From positions 209,018-273,017 of the forward strand of contig NZ_JARBUY010000003.1 of NCBI RefSeq assembly GCF_028882255.1: 64,000 nucleotides of DNA. Reading direction: 5' to 3'. Position 1 is the stretch's first letter. Each line of letters starts with the position of its first letter. Source of the DNA: Maribacter polysaccharolyticus. Lineage in GTDB: Bacteria; Bacteroidota; Bacteroidia; Flavobacteriales; Flavobacteriaceae. Positions 44,105 to 54,028 of the stretch are shown here, in pieces. The notes under the pieces are model-generated. The model saw only the letters and a list, made by a program, of their open reading frames with translations, was not told where the DNA came from and ran no database searches. Position numbers and translations under genes: made by a program.

Positions 44105-44176
44105 TGATTGTGATTCCTACTCCTACCGTTGTGGGCACCCGTCACAGACGGGCGCTAGCGGGGAAAGCAGTAATAG
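44100..44176 (+). repeat. Candidate REP palindrome next to RAYT
   Basis: Contains the stem CCCGTC-ACA-GACGGG followed by GCGCTAGCGGGG, a form like the short palindromes associated with Bacteroidota RAYTs. Elements with the same GGCAC...GCTAGC core appear near 43467 (minus orientation) and near 44784. Confidence 0.5.
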
Positions 44177-44295
44177 AGATTTCTTTTTTTGGGGTGAGGA
44201 AGGTGTTAAATTTGAAATGAAAGTTTATAAGACCAATGTTACTCCTTACAATGCAAGGTTGGTTTTAGACAGAAACAAATAAAAACTGAATTACA

Positions 44296-44769
44296 ATGGT
44301 AAATAAGAATGTTATTTTAGTCCTATTGTTTTTTATGGTAATACTATCTTGTAAAGATAAAAGAAATACTGAGATAAAATCGGTAGTTGTCGATCAAAGC
44401 ACTGATTCCTTGGGGTGTTTTGCTATCAAGGAAAGAGAAATAATCTTAAATAAAATTTTGGCTACAGATGATTTACAAACCTATCTAAAACCATTACAAG
44501 AACGATCGTTGCCTTTAGAAATAGTAATAAATAAATTTATTACTCCTGATTTGAGAATACGCACAAATGGACAAGATGTAATCCTTCGCGATTCCTCAAG
44601 TAAGATAGAACGGACATTTGAATTTAGTTTCCCAAATATTGATTGTGAAAAGCAAATTCTAGGATTTTCAGTTTGGTATGAGTTTGAACATGCCAATATT
44701 GTAGGAATTGTTAGGAAGTTAAATGAAAAATGGGCAATTGAAATTATTGGCCATGGTATCGTAGATTGA
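44296..44769 (+). CDS. Orphan lipoprotein, unknown function
   Basis: 157 residues with a lipoprotein signal (VILVLLFFMVILSCKDK). No family recognised. Sequence composition is visibly more A+T-rich than its neighbours, and it sits inside a mosaic bounded by RAYT and lactonase fragments, so it is probably imported cargo. The 63 bases before it (44220-44282) encode a frame without a start that reads like the tail of another broken gene (GVKFEMKVYKTNVTPYN). Confidence 0.6.
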   Translation: MVNKNVILVLLFFMVILSCKDKRNTEIKSVVVDQSTDSLGCFAIKEREIILNKILATDDLQTYLKPLQERSLPLEIVINKFITPDLRIRTNGQDVILRDSSSKIERTFEFSFPNIDCEKQILGFSVWYEFEHANIVGIVRKLNEKWAIEIIGHGIVD

Positions 44770-44880
44770 ATGGTCTGGTCTCAGGCTAGCCCCTGTTAGC
44801 ACTCTTGTCTGGCAAAAGTGGAGGCAAACAAGTGCCGAACTAGAAAAGGACATACTTTGTTGTTGTAAAATCGGAATGAA

Positions 44881-44955
44881 ATTTTGGATTTTTAATACGC
44901 CATGAGTAGAAAATACAAGTTCCATAATCCAACAGCAGCCTAATTTGTTTCTTTC
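44881..44955 (+). pseudogene. Truncated second RAYT start
   Basis: The first 54 bases from the ATG at 44902 differ from the RAYT start at 43547 by only two substitutions, one of which makes codon 14 (TAC) a stop. Similarity extends about 25 bases upstream and then ends abruptly after 44955, where unrelated sequence begins. Confidence 0.85.
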
Positions 44956-45000
44956 TTTTCGACAAGGGCTCCTCTGAGTTGGGTGCGAACTAAACGACTT

Positions 45001-45120
45001 TGTAATAATATCGTCGTTTTTAAACGTGATCGAACCAAAGGTACTTTGAATTTTCTTCATGAAATAGCATTACCAAGTCCAGTTTGTTTGGAGTTTATAA
45101 AATCCGATCCGATTTATTAA
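45001..45120 (+). pseudogene. 3' fragment of a second lactonase gene
   Basis: Encodes NNIVVFKRDRTKGTLNFLHE and then IALPSPVCLEF, which closely matches the C-terminus of the lactonase at 42194-43300. It lacks any start and is joined to unrelated sequence on its left. The tail after EF differs (IKSDPIY instead of LGS). It indicates that a second lactonase copy once stood here. Confidence 0.85.
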
Positions 45121-45207
45121 GGTAAAATGCCAAATTGATCATAGATTCCTTAACGGAATTTCCATAATTCCTTACTTTTAACCCTAACAAACCAGAACCT
45201 TTGAATA

Positions 45208-48200
45208 ATGAAAAAAATCCACGCTTGGGCGGGCATGATCATGCTGGCCATCTTCCTATTACCGACAACAAGTATAGCCCAAAGAAAAAAGAAGTCATCT
45301 ACCGCATCCCCAGCTTATCCTGAGGAACTTTATTCCAGTTTGGAGTACCGTTTGATCGGACCATTTCGTGGTGGGCGTTCGGCAGCCGTTACCGGTGTGC
45401 CGGGAGAGCCCAATCTTTTCTACTTTGGGGCCACGGGCGGCGGGGTTTGGAAAACCACGGATGGTGGTCGTACCTGGAGCAATATCTCCGATGGCTATTT
45501 TGGCGGGAGTATCGGTGCCGTTGAAGTGGCCAAAAGCGACCCCAATGTCATCTATGTAGGTGGGGGAGAAAAGACCTTACGGGGTAATGTGTCTTCCGGC
45601 TACGGAATCTGGAAAACCGAGGATGCAGGCAAAACATGGACTTCGGCCGGATTGAAAAATAGTCGTCATGTACCCAGAATACGAATTCATCCTACCGATT
45701 ACAATACCATATATGCAGCTGTTCTCGGGAACATTTATAAGCCTACCGAGGACCGGGGAATTTATAAAAGTACCGATGGGGGAAAGACCTGGGAGAAAAA
45801 ATTATTCGTCAACGATCAAGCCGGTGCTGTGGATCTGACCTTTGACCCCAACAATCCCCGAATTTTGTATGCATCGACTTGGCGGGCAAAAAGAACCCCA
45901 TATAGTTTAAGTAGTGGTGGAGATGGTTCTGCCCTATGGAAAAGTACCGACAGTGGGGAAACTTGGAAGGAAATCTCCAAAAATGAAGGTTTTCCCAAAG
46001 ATACCTTAGGGATTATCGGAGTAACGGTTTCCCCCAAAAATTCGGATCGCGTATGGGCCATAGTCGAGAATAAGGAGAAAGGGGGATTATACCGTTCCGA
46101 TGATGGGGGTGAAAAATGGACCTTGGTCAACAGTGAACGTAAATTACGCCAAAGGGCATGGTATTATACCCGTGTGTATGCCGATACACAGGATGAAGAT
46201 GTGGTTTATGTGTTAAACGTGAATTACCATAAATCGACCGATGGAGGTAAGACCTTCAAGACTTTCAATGCCCCCCATGGTGACCACCATGACCTGTGGA
46301 TCGCCCCAGAGAATGGCCAACGAATGATCATTGGAGATGACGGGGGGGCACAGATTTCCTATGATGGGGGAGAAACCTGGAGTACGTATTACAACCAACC
46401 TACGGCCCAATTTTATAGGCTTACCACGGATAATTCCTTTCCTTATCGAATCTATGCGGCCCAACAGGACAATTCCACCGTACGGATCAAGCATCGCAGT
46501 GATGGGCGCAGTATTGATGAAAGTGATTGGGAGTCCACCGCAGGAGGGGAGTCGGCCCATATCGCCGTAGATCCATTAAATGACGATATTGTTTATGGGG
46601 GTAGTTATGATGGTTTTCTGACGCGTGTGAATCACACCAAAAACACGGCCCGGGGAATCAATGTTTGGCCAGATAATCCCATGGGCCATGGTGCCGAAGG
46701 CATGAAATACCGTTTCCAATGGAATTTCCCGATCATGTTCAGTAAACATGATCCCAAAAAACTGTATACATTTTCGAACCATGTACATGTTACTGAAAAT
46801 GAAGGTCAGAGTTGGAAATTGTTAAGTGACGATTTAACACGGAACGACCCCACTAAATTAGTTTCCAGTGGGGGACCGATCACACAGGATAATACCAGCG
46901 TTGAATATTACTGTACCATTTTTGCAGCCAATGAAAGTCCATTGAAAGAAGGATTGTTATGGGTGGGAAGCGATGACGGACTCATCCATGTATCCAAGGA
47001 CGGGGGTGCCCATTGGGAGAATGTGACCCCTTCGAACATGCCCGAATGGAACATGATCAACAGCATTGAACCCTCCGCCTTTGATGAGGGTACGTGTTAT
47101 GTGGCGGCAACAAGGTATAAATTGGGCGATTTTCAACCCTATCTCTATAAAACCACGGATTACGGAAAAACCTGGAAAAAAATAACGAACGGTATAAAAA
47201 ATGAGCACTTTACCAGGGTGGTCCGGGAAGACCCTAAGCGCAAAGGGTTGTTGTATGCAGGTACCGAAACGGGAATGTATATTTCCTTTAATGATGGGGC
47301 CGATTGGAGTCCTTTCCAATTGAATTTGCCTATTGTGCCCATTACCGATTTGGCCATTAAGGACGACAATTTGATCGTAGCTACCCAAGGGCGTAGTTTG
47401 TGGATCATTGATGATTTAACCGTTTTACATCAATTGGATACCAGTAAAAAGACGGCAACCTCGATTCTGTATAAACCCAAGGATTCCTATCGAACAAAAG
47501 GAGGAGCGTTAAAATCCCCTTCAAAAACCGCAGGGGCCAATCACCCCAATGGGGTCATCACCCATTTTTATGTAAAGGATTTGACCGAGAAAGACAGTAT
47601 CAGTCTTACCTTTACCACCATGGCCGGGGATACATTGGCCAGTTATGGTAATACGGCCAAGGAAAGCGATAAAGAATTGGAGGTCAAGAAAGGGGGCAAT
47701 ACCTTTGTTTGGGATACCCGCGGTAAGGGCGCCAAAAAATTGGACGGCATGATCCTGTGGTGGGCAAGTTTGGACGGTGCCAAGGCCGTTCCCGGGGAAT
47801 ATAAGGTGCATTTAAACGTAAATGGGGTTTCCTCCTCGGAAACGTTCAGTATACTTCCAGATCCAAGGGCCGAAGTTTCGGTTGCCGATATGCAAAAGCA
47901 GTTCGATTTTATAACCGATATCAATACGACCATTGAAAAAGCCCATGAATCCATCGAAAAGATTAGGGACATCACCAAACAGCTGGATGCTTTCGCCAAA
48001 CAGTACAAAGACAATCCAAAAACAAAACAATTGGTTGAAAAATCCAAGAAAATGAAGGAAAGTTTGGCAGAGGTCGAAAAAGCATTGTATCAAACCAAAA
48101 ACAGAAGTAGGCAAGACCCTTTGAATTTCCCGATCCGATTGAACAATAAATTAGGACATTTGAACAGTCTGGTCGCTATTGACGATTTTCCACCAACGGA

Positions 48201-48345
48201 TCAGGATATTGCGGTGAAAAATGAATTGACAGCACAGATCAATGAACAGCTTAAGGCCTTTGACGCCGTGGTCGATAAGGAACTCCAAGAATTCAATGCA
48301 GCCTTCAATGAACTGAAATTGAATTACCTTTTTGTTGAAGAATGA
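45208..48345 (+). CDS. VPS10/BNR-repeat exoprotein, long form A
   Basis: 1045 residues. Signal peptide (HAWAGMIMLAIFLLPTTSIA) followed by a basic stretch. The main part to about residue 740 is a beta-propeller with many Asp boxes (KTTDGGRTW, KTEDAGKTW, KSTDGGKTW, RSDDGGEKW, KTTDYGKTW), the sortilin/VPS10-like repeat pattern. The C-terminal third contains an immunoglobulin-like stretch and a coiled-coil-prone region (EKAHESIEKIRDITKQ). No secretion CTD was identified. Bacteroidota relatives are labelled glycosyl hydrolases without assay; substrate unknown. First gene of a run with the sulfatase. Confidence 0.85.
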   Translation: MKKIHAWAGMIMLAIFLLPTTSIAQRKKKSSTASPAYPEELYSSLEYRLIGPFRGGRSAAVTGVPGEPNLFYFGATGGGVWKTTDGGRTWSNISDGYFGGSIGAVEVAKSDPNVIYVGGGEKTLRGNVSSGYGIWKTEDAGKTWTSAGLKNSRHVPRIRIHPTDYNTIYAAVLGNIYKPTEDRGIYKSTDGGKTWEKKLFVNDQAGAVDLTFDPNNPRILYASTWRAKRTPYSLSSGGDGSALWKSTDSGETWKEISKNEGFPKDTLGIIGVTVSPKNSDRVWAIVENKEKGGLYRSDDGGEKWTLVNSERKLRQRAWYYTRVYADTQDEDVVYVLNVNYHKSTDGGKTFKTFNAPHGDHHDLWIAPENGQRMIIGDDGGAQISYDGGETWSTYYNQPTAQFYRLTTDNSFPYRIYAAQQDNSTVRIKHRSDGRSIDESDWESTAGGESAHIAVDPLNDDIVYGGSYDGFLTRVNHTKNTARGINVWPDNPMGHGAEGMKYRFQWNFPIMFSKHDPKKLYTFSNHVHVTENEGQSWKLLSDDLTRNDPTKLVSSGGPITQDNTSVEYYCTIFAANESPLKEGLLWVGSDDGLIHVSKDGGAHWENVTPSNMPEWNMINSIEPSAFDEGTCYVAATRYKLGDFQPYLYKTTDYGKTWKKITNGIKNEHFTRVVREDPKRKGLLYAGTETGMYISFNDGADWSPFQLNLPIVPITDLAIKDDNLIVATQGRSLWIIDDLTVLHQLDTSKKTATSILYKPKDSYRTKGGALKSPSKTAGANHPNGVITHFYVKDLTEKDSISLTFTTMAGDTLASYGNTAKESDKELEVKKGGNTFVWDTRGKGAKKLDGMILWWASLDGAKAVPGEYKVHLNVNGVSSSETFSILPDPRAEVSVADMQKQFDFITDINTTIEKAHESIEKIRDITKQLDAFAKQYKDNPKTKQLVEKSKKMKESLAEVEKALYQTKNRSRQDPLNFPIRLNNKLGHLNSLVAIDDFPPTDQDIAVKNELTAQINEQLKAFDAVVDKELQEFNAAFNELKLNYLFVEE

Positions 48346-48413
48346 TGGGAAGGGATTAAATCCGTCATATCGAGGGCAGTCAAGATATTTATAAAGCATA
48401 TAAACGAACCTTA

Positions 48414-50186
48414 ATGAATAATCGAATCAAATTTAGTTTTAGCACCCTATTCTTACTATTATTGCTGGTATATGGGTCAAACATTGTACGGGGCCAGGAA
48501 TTGGAAAGACCCAATATCATCATAATCATTACCGATGATCAAGGGTATGGTGATTTGGGGTATACAGGAAATCCACATGTAAAAACACCCAATATCGATG
48601 CTTTTGCAAGAGAGGGCATCCGATTCAATAATTTTTATGTATCACCGGTCTGTGCCCCGACCAGGGCCAGCTTAATGACGGGGAGATATTCCCTTAGAAC
48701 GGGAATTCGGGATACATACAACGGCGGGGCAATTATGGCATCCAACGAAGTGACCATTGCAGAACTATTGAAACAAGCTGATTATAAAACAGGTATTTTC
48801 GGTAAATGGCATTTAGGGGATAATTATCCATCACGACCAATGGACCAAGGATTTGATGAGTCATTGATTCACCTTTCAGGCGGTATGGGCCAAGTGGGGG
48901 ATTTCACGACGTATTTTCAAGGAAACCGCAGTTATTTCGATCCTGTACTTTGGCATAACGGGAAACAAGAGGCTTATGATGGTTATTGCAGTGATATTTT
49001 CGCCAATAATGCGATTGATTTTATAGAAAAGAACCATCAACAGCCTTTTTTCTGCTATTTGTCCTTTAACGCCCCACATACGCCATTACAGGTCCCTGAC
49101 AAGTATTATCAGCGCTATAAGGACATTGACCCTGCTTCGGGTTTTGAAGACGATCCTAGGCCCTTTGTTGAAATGAGTGAAAAGGACAAGGAAGATGCCC
49201 GAAAGGTTTATGCAATGGTTTCCAATATAGATGATAACATAGGAAGTTTATTGCAAAAGTTAGAAGCCTTGAATATTGCCGATAATACCCTTGTGGTTAT
49301 TATGACCGATAATGGTCCCCAGCAAATTAGGTATGTTGCAGGTATGCGGGGAAGAAAGGGAAGTGTGTTTAGAGGGGGTGTTCGGGTTCCTTTTTATGTA
49401 AGATATCCGAATAAATGGAAAGGAAACCAAAATATTGAAACTACAACTGCCCATATCGATGTGCTTCCAACAATTTCGGAAATCTGTAATGTAAAAATGC
49501 CGGAGGACCGAAAAATTGATGGTGTGAACTTGATACCGCTAATAGAAAAGAAAAAAGTAAAATGGGAAGATAGGCCCTTGTTCTTTTATTGGACACGTCG
49601 TTACCCCGTTTTATACCAGAACATGGCAGTCCAGAAAGGGCAATACAAATTGGTGGGACATACCGACTATAATGCCCAAATCGAAGATTTTAAACTCTTC
49701 GATATCAAAAAAGATCCATATGAACAACAAAACTTGGTTAAGGACAATAAGAAAATTTCAGAGTCACTTAAAATCGATTTGGACCGTATGTTCAATGAAT
49801 TGATGACCTCTGAAAATATTTTGAATCAACCAAAGATCCATATCGGAAGTGAATATGAAAATCCTGTTTTTTTGAATAGAAATGATGCAGGCGGGGAAAG
49901 GGGTATCTGGGATCAAGAGGAAATCTATGGGAAATGGAATGTATCCATTGAGGAAGGAAGCTACAATGTCAAATTTAGATTTGTAAAACCAATACCAAAA
50001 GGAGGGAATATGTACCTGGAAACGAAAGGTAGGGTCAATCAGCTGAAAAATGAGATTGACAATACCGAATACATAGAAATGACCAATGTACAATTGCCTA
50101 AGATGGATTGTGATTTAATCCCATTTTATAGGGTCGGAAATAAAAAAATACTCCCATTTTGGGTTGAAATGCAAAAGGTCGAATAA
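48414..50186 (+). CDS. Secreted arylsulfatase-type sulfatase
   Basis: 590 residues with a signal peptide (FSTLFLLLLLVYGSNIVRG). The formylglycine site is intact: Cys80 in SPVCAPTRASLMTGRY, the aerobic Cys-type motif C-x-P-x-R. Metal ligands are in IIIIITDDQGYGDLGYTGNP, and GKWHLGD and MTDNGPQ follow. Flavobacterial sulfatases often act on sulfated algal polysaccharides, but the S1 subfamily was not resolved here. It lies between two VPS10/BNR genes on the same strand (gaps 68 and 20 bases). Confidence 0.93.
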   Translation: MNNRIKFSFSTLFLLLLLVYGSNIVRGQELERPNIIIIITDDQGYGDLGYTGNPHVKTPNIDAFAREGIRFNNFYVSPVCAPTRASLMTGRYSLRTGIRDTYNGGAIMASNEVTIAELLKQADYKTGIFGKWHLGDNYPSRPMDQGFDESLIHLSGGMGQVGDFTTYFQGNRSYFDPVLWHNGKQEAYDGYCSDIFANNAIDFIEKNHQQPFFCYLSFNAPHTPLQVPDKYYQRYKDIDPASGFEDDPRPFVEMSEKDKEDARKVYAMVSNIDDNIGSLLQKLEALNIADNTLVVIMTDNGPQQIRYVAGMRGRKGSVFRGGVRVPFYVRYPNKWKGNQNIETTTAHIDVLPTISEICNVKMPEDRKIDGVNLIPLIEKKKVKWEDRPLFFYWTRRYPVLYQNMAVQKGQYKLVGHTDYNAQIEDFKLFDIKKDPYEQQNLVKDNKKISESLKIDLDRMFNELMTSENILNQPKIHIGSEYENPVFLNRNDAGGERGIWDQEEIYGKWNVSIEEGSYNVKFRFVKPIPKGGNMYLETKGRVNQLKNEIDNTEYIEMTNVQLPKMDCDLIPFYRVGNKKILPFWVEMQKVE

Positions 50187-50206
50187 GACCGATAATAGCT
50201 TAATCA

Positions 50207-53200
50207 ATGAAAAAACCACTTTTATTAATTCTACTATTGGCCACTACACTTGGTATGGCCCAAAATTCGGAAGACTATTTCAAACCGTTGAAATACCGAA
50301 ATATCGGTCCTTTTCGCGGAGGGCGATCGGTAACGGCAACTGGCGTGGTAGGGGATCCCTTAACGTATTATATGGGTACCACGGGTGGTGGCTTATGGAA
50401 AACCACCGACGCCGGTCAACGTTGGGAGAATATATCCGATGGCTTTTTTGAAATGGGATCTGTGGGTGCGGTAACGGTATCGGCTTCCAATCCCAATATC
50501 GTTTATTGTGGCATGGGGGAACACGCCCCAAGAGGGGTAATGACCTCCTATGGCGATGGGGTCTATAAATCTACCGATGCCGGTAAAACCTGGAAAAAAG
50601 TCGGATTGGAGGCTACCCAACATATTGCCCGTATCATCATCCATCCTACAAATCCGGATATCGTTTATGTCGCGGCACAGGGAGCCCTTTATGGTCCAAA
50701 TAAAGATCGTGGAATATACAAGTCCATCGATGGGGGAAAAACCTGGAAAAACACCTTGTTCGTTAATGAATTGACCGGTTGTTCAGAGCTGTCCATGGAT
50801 GCAAACTATCCCGAAATCATGTACGCAACGATGTGGCACCACCAACGCAAACCGAATATGGTGATCAGTGGAGGTGAAGGTAGTGGCGTATATAAATCCA
50901 CCGATGCGGGCGACACCTGGTTCAAGATCGAAAAAGGGCTACCCGAGGAAAAAGGTAAAATGGCCATTTCGGTGAGTCCGGCCAATTCCGATAAGGTATA
51001 TGCCCTGGTTGAAAGCGATTCCGATCAGGATAAGGGTGGACTTTTTGTTTCCAATGATGCAGGTGAAAGCTGGAGTAGGATCAGTGGTGATAATCGTTTG
51101 ACACAACGGGCCTGGTACTATACCGAGGTTTTTACCGATCCCAATGATGAAAATACGGTTTATGTATTGAGTGCCCCTGCCTTGCGATCCATAGATGGAG
51201 GGAGGTCTTGGAAGACCTTATCAGGTACACATGGCGATTACCATGATCTCTGGATCAACCCCGACAATTCCAAAAATATGGTCATTGCCAATGATGGTGG
51301 GGCCGCGATCAGTTTCAATTTCGGTAAAACATGGTCTACCCAGGATATTATGCCAACGGCCCAATTCTATAGGATCAGTGTGGACAACCTTTTTCCGTAT
51401 AATATTTATGCCGGACAACAGGACAATACATCGGTGAAGATCGCAAGTCGATCTTTTGGCAGAAGCGGTATCACGGAACAGGATTGGACCTATACCGCTG
51501 GTGGGGAGAGTGCATTTTTGGCCTTTGACCCCAATGACCCACGATACGTTTTAGGCGGAAGCTATTTGGGGACCATTGAAGCCCTGGATATGGAATCCAA
51601 GGTATCTACACAGATCATGGCAGCCCCCATCCAATATTTGGGAAGGGAAGCAAGGGACATGAAATATCTGTACAATTGGAATGCACCCATTCTTAGGTCG
51701 CAACACGAACCCAATACCTTCTATCATTGTGCCCAATTGGTACTTCGTACCCGTGATATGGGACTGACATGGGAAGAAATGTCCCCAGACCTTACACGAA
51801 ATATTGATGAATTGCAAGGAAATGGGGGAGGGCCATTTACCAACGAGGCCGTAGGGGCCGAGAATTACGGGACCATTGCCTATATGATGGAATCACCACA
51901 TGAAAGTGGGGTGTTCTGGACCGGTAGTGACGATGGCTTTGTACATGTGACCAGGGATAATGGTACTACATGGCAGAATGTTACCCCTAAAGGCTTAAAG
52001 CAATGCTTGGTCAATGCCATTGAAGTATCGCCCCATGATCCGGCCACGGCATATATAGCCACGACCCGCTATAAATTCAATGATTATACGCCGGCTATCT
52101 ATAAAACCACCGATTATGGAAAGAACTGGACCAATATCAGTACGGGAATCCCCTATGGTTCTTTTACCAGGGTGGTGCGGGAAGATGCAGATCGCAAAGG
52201 ATTGCTCTATGCCGGAACGGAAAAAGGGGTTTATATCTCTTGGAACGATGGTAGATCATGGGAACCTTTTCAACTCAATTTGCCCAAAACCCCGATTACC
52301 GATTTAAAAGTACATCATGGAAACCTGATCGTGGCGACTTCGGGGCGGGCCTTTTGGATTTTGGATGATCTAAATGTCCTACAACAATATAAAGCTTCGG
52401 ATAAAGGGCTACGAATAGTGCAACCGGCCGATGCCCTGAACGGTTCTTGGCGTAGTCCAATGAGTGGTAACACCACAAAATTCACAGGTACCGATCCATA
52501 TAACGGGGTCAATCCGGCCAATGGAATGGTCATTTACTATGAATTGCCAAAATTGGCGGATAGTACCCATATAACTTTGGATATTCTGGATAGCGACAAC
52601 AGGTTGGTTCTCAGTTTTACGTCCAAAAAGGATAAAAATGCAGTTTTGTTCAAAGGGGGCGGACCTTCCCCTGAGCCGATATTGGATAAAAAAGAGGGCT
52701 TGAACCGATTTGTTTGGAATATGCAGTATCCCTTACTTCCGGGAATCCCCGATGTATATATTGAAGCCGGATTCAGGGGCCATAAGGCATCCCCGGGTAC
52801 ATATACCTTAAAATTGAAAATGGGGGATAAGGAGGTCTCTACCGTTGGAAACATTGTTGAAATGCCTACTTATGAAACCAAGGAAGGACAGTATAAGGCC
52901 TATGATGCGTTCATGACCGAAATGGAAGGGAAACTGACGGTTATGCATACCAAATTGAACAGCTTATATAAAATACAACAACAGTTGAAATCGGTATTAA
53001 AAGGATTGAATGACGAAGCCTTGAAGGCTGAAGGCCAAAAGTTGCTCGATGAATTGGATGCTTGGGACAAAAAGATGGTACAGCGTAAATCGAAGGCCTA
53101 CGATGATGTGGAGAATTTCCCCAATAAGTTTACGGCAGAGTACTTATTTTTGATCGATGCCACCAATAGTGGTATCCCCCGGGTGAACCAATCCTCAAGA

Positions 53201-53335
53201 GACCGAAAGGCGGAGCTTGATGCACAATGGGCCGTTTTGGATAAGGAAGCGGAAAGACTGGGTAAAATTGCCATTCCGGCATTCAATAAAAAACTTTGGG
53301 AGCAAGGTATAGGAGCCCTTCAATGGATCGATTAA
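50207..53335 (+). CDS. VPS10/BNR-repeat exoprotein, long form B
   Basis: 1042 residues, a paralog of the 45208-48345 protein. Signal peptide [17 protein letters not shown]. Asp boxes [35 protein letters not shown] and KTTDYGKNW mark the propeller blades; the C-terminal part again has an Ig-like region and helices ([18 protein letters not shown]). The two paralogs differ in their second half, so they may bind different ligands or simply have diverged. Its TAA is followed without a gap by the hemJ ATG. Confidence 0.85.
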   Translation: MKKPLLLILLLATTLGMAQNSEDYFKPLKYRNIGPFRGGRSVTATGVVGDPLTYYMGTTGGGLWKTTDAGQRWENISDGFFEMGSVGAVTVSASNPNIVYCGMGEHAPRGVMTSYGDGVYKSTDAGKTWKKVGLEATQHIARIIIHPTNPDIVYVAAQGALYGPNKDRGIYKSIDGGKTWKNTLFVNELTGCSELSMDANYPEIMYATMWHHQRKPNMVISGGEGSGVYKSTDAGDTWFKIEKGLPEEKGKMAISVSPANSDKVYALVESDSDQDKGGLFVSNDAGESWSRISGDNRLTQRAWYYTEVFTDPNDENTVYVLSAPALRSIDGGRSWKTLSGTHGDYHDLWINPDNSKNMVIANDGGAAISFNFGKTWSTQDIMPTAQFYRISVDNLFPYNIYAGQQDNTSVKIASRSFGRSGITEQDWTYTAGGESAFLAFDPNDPRYVLGGSYLGTIEALDMESKVSTQIMAAPIQYLGREARDMKYLYNWNAPILRSQHEPNTFYHCAQLVLRTRDMGLTWEEMSPDLTRNIDELQGNGGGPFTNEAVGAENYGTIAYMMESPHESGVFWTGSDDGFVHVTRDNGTTWQNVTPKGLKQCLVNAIEVSPHDPATAYIATTRYKFNDYTPAIYKTTDYGKNWTNISTGIPYGSFTRVVREDADRKGLLYAGTEKGVYISWNDGRSWEPFQLNLPKTPITDLKVHHGNLIVATSGRAFWILDDLNVLQQYKASDKGLRIVQPADALNGSWRSPMSGNTTKFTGTDPYNGVNPANGMVIYYELPKLADSTHITLDILDSDNRLVLSFTSKKDKNAVLFKGGGPSPEPILDKKEGLNRFVWNMQYPLLPGIPDVYIEAGFRGHKASPGTYTLKLKMGDKEVSTVGNIVEMPTYETKEGQYKAYDAFMTEMEGKLTVMHTKLNSLYKIQQQLKSVLKGLNDEALKAEGQKLLDELDAWDKKMVQRKSKAYDDVENFPNKFTAEYLFLIDATNSGIPRVNQSSRDRKAELDAQWAVLDKEAERLGKIAIPAFNKKLWEQGIGALQWID

Positions 53336-53884
53336 ATGGAATATTACAATTACATAAAGGCATTACATCTGATTTTTGTCGTAACATGGTTTGCGGGACT
53401 CTTCTACATACCTCGTTTGTTCATTTATCATATAGAGGCCGCCGACAAACCTTCCCCGGATAAGGAAATTTTGACTGCACAGTTAAAATTGATGACCAAA
53501 CGATTGTGGAATATCATTACTTGGCCCTCGGCCATTTTATGTACCATTTTTGCAGTGTGGTTATTGGTTTTACAACCCATTTGGCTGCAACAACCTTGGA
53601 TGCACGTTAAATTACTTTTTGTGGTCCTATTGTTCCTATATCATTTGAAATGTCACCAAATATTCAAGCAGTTACAACGCGATGAGGTAAAATATACCTC
53701 TCGGTTTATGCGTATTTGGAACGAAGGGGCTACCTTGATCTTATTCGCAGTGGTCTTTTTGGTCATCCTTAAAAGTGCCTTCAACTGGATTTTCGGGGTT
53801 ATCGGTATTGTAGTATTGGGAATATTACTGATGTTGGGGATACGGCTTTATCGTCGTATCCAACAAAAAAATCCAAACGCATAG
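53336..53884 (+). CDS. hemJ: Protoporphyrinogen IX oxidase HemJ
   Basis: 182 residues with four or five membrane segments. HemJ replaces HemY/HemG and oxidises protoporphyrinogen IX to protoporphyrin IX in the membrane. Hallmarks: the N-terminal YIKALHLIFVVTWFAGLFYI with His11, followed by PRLFIYH, and Lys92 in MHVKLLFVV; the conserved His and Lys are implicated in function. Often annotated only as CopD family. With hemA, B, C, D, E, F and H it completes the oxidation step. It begins directly at the stop of the VPS10/BNR gene. Confidence 0.88.
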   Translation: MEYYNYIKALHLIFVVTWFAGLFYIPRLFIYHIEAADKPSPDKEILTAQLKLMTKRLWNIITWPSAILCTIFAVWLLVLQPIWLQQPWMHVKLLFVVLLFLYHLKCHQIFKQLQRDEVKYTSRFMRIWNEGATLILFAVVFLVILKSAFNWIFGVIGIVVLGILLMLGIRLYRRIQQKNPNA

Positions 53885-54028
53885 TAAGATGGTTTTTGGG
53901 GTTGGCGATCTTGGGGGGTACCTATGGTTGCTTTCGAAATCGCGGCTGTCTTTCAAGAATGGTTCTAAGGTCGTAGGACGCTGAGAATGGCCTGATATTT
54001 GCTATCTTTATTCCTAAATTAAAGCTTT

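Noticed and set aside
44007-44282. 91-codon frame after the RAYT gene
   Set aside because: Its first half overlaps RAYT in another frame; only the last part (44220-44282) looks like a gene remnant, without a start.
45208-53335. Polysaccharide utilisation locus
   Set aside because: There is a sulfatase but no SusC/SusD pair, no carbohydrate regulator and no recognised glycoside hydrolase.
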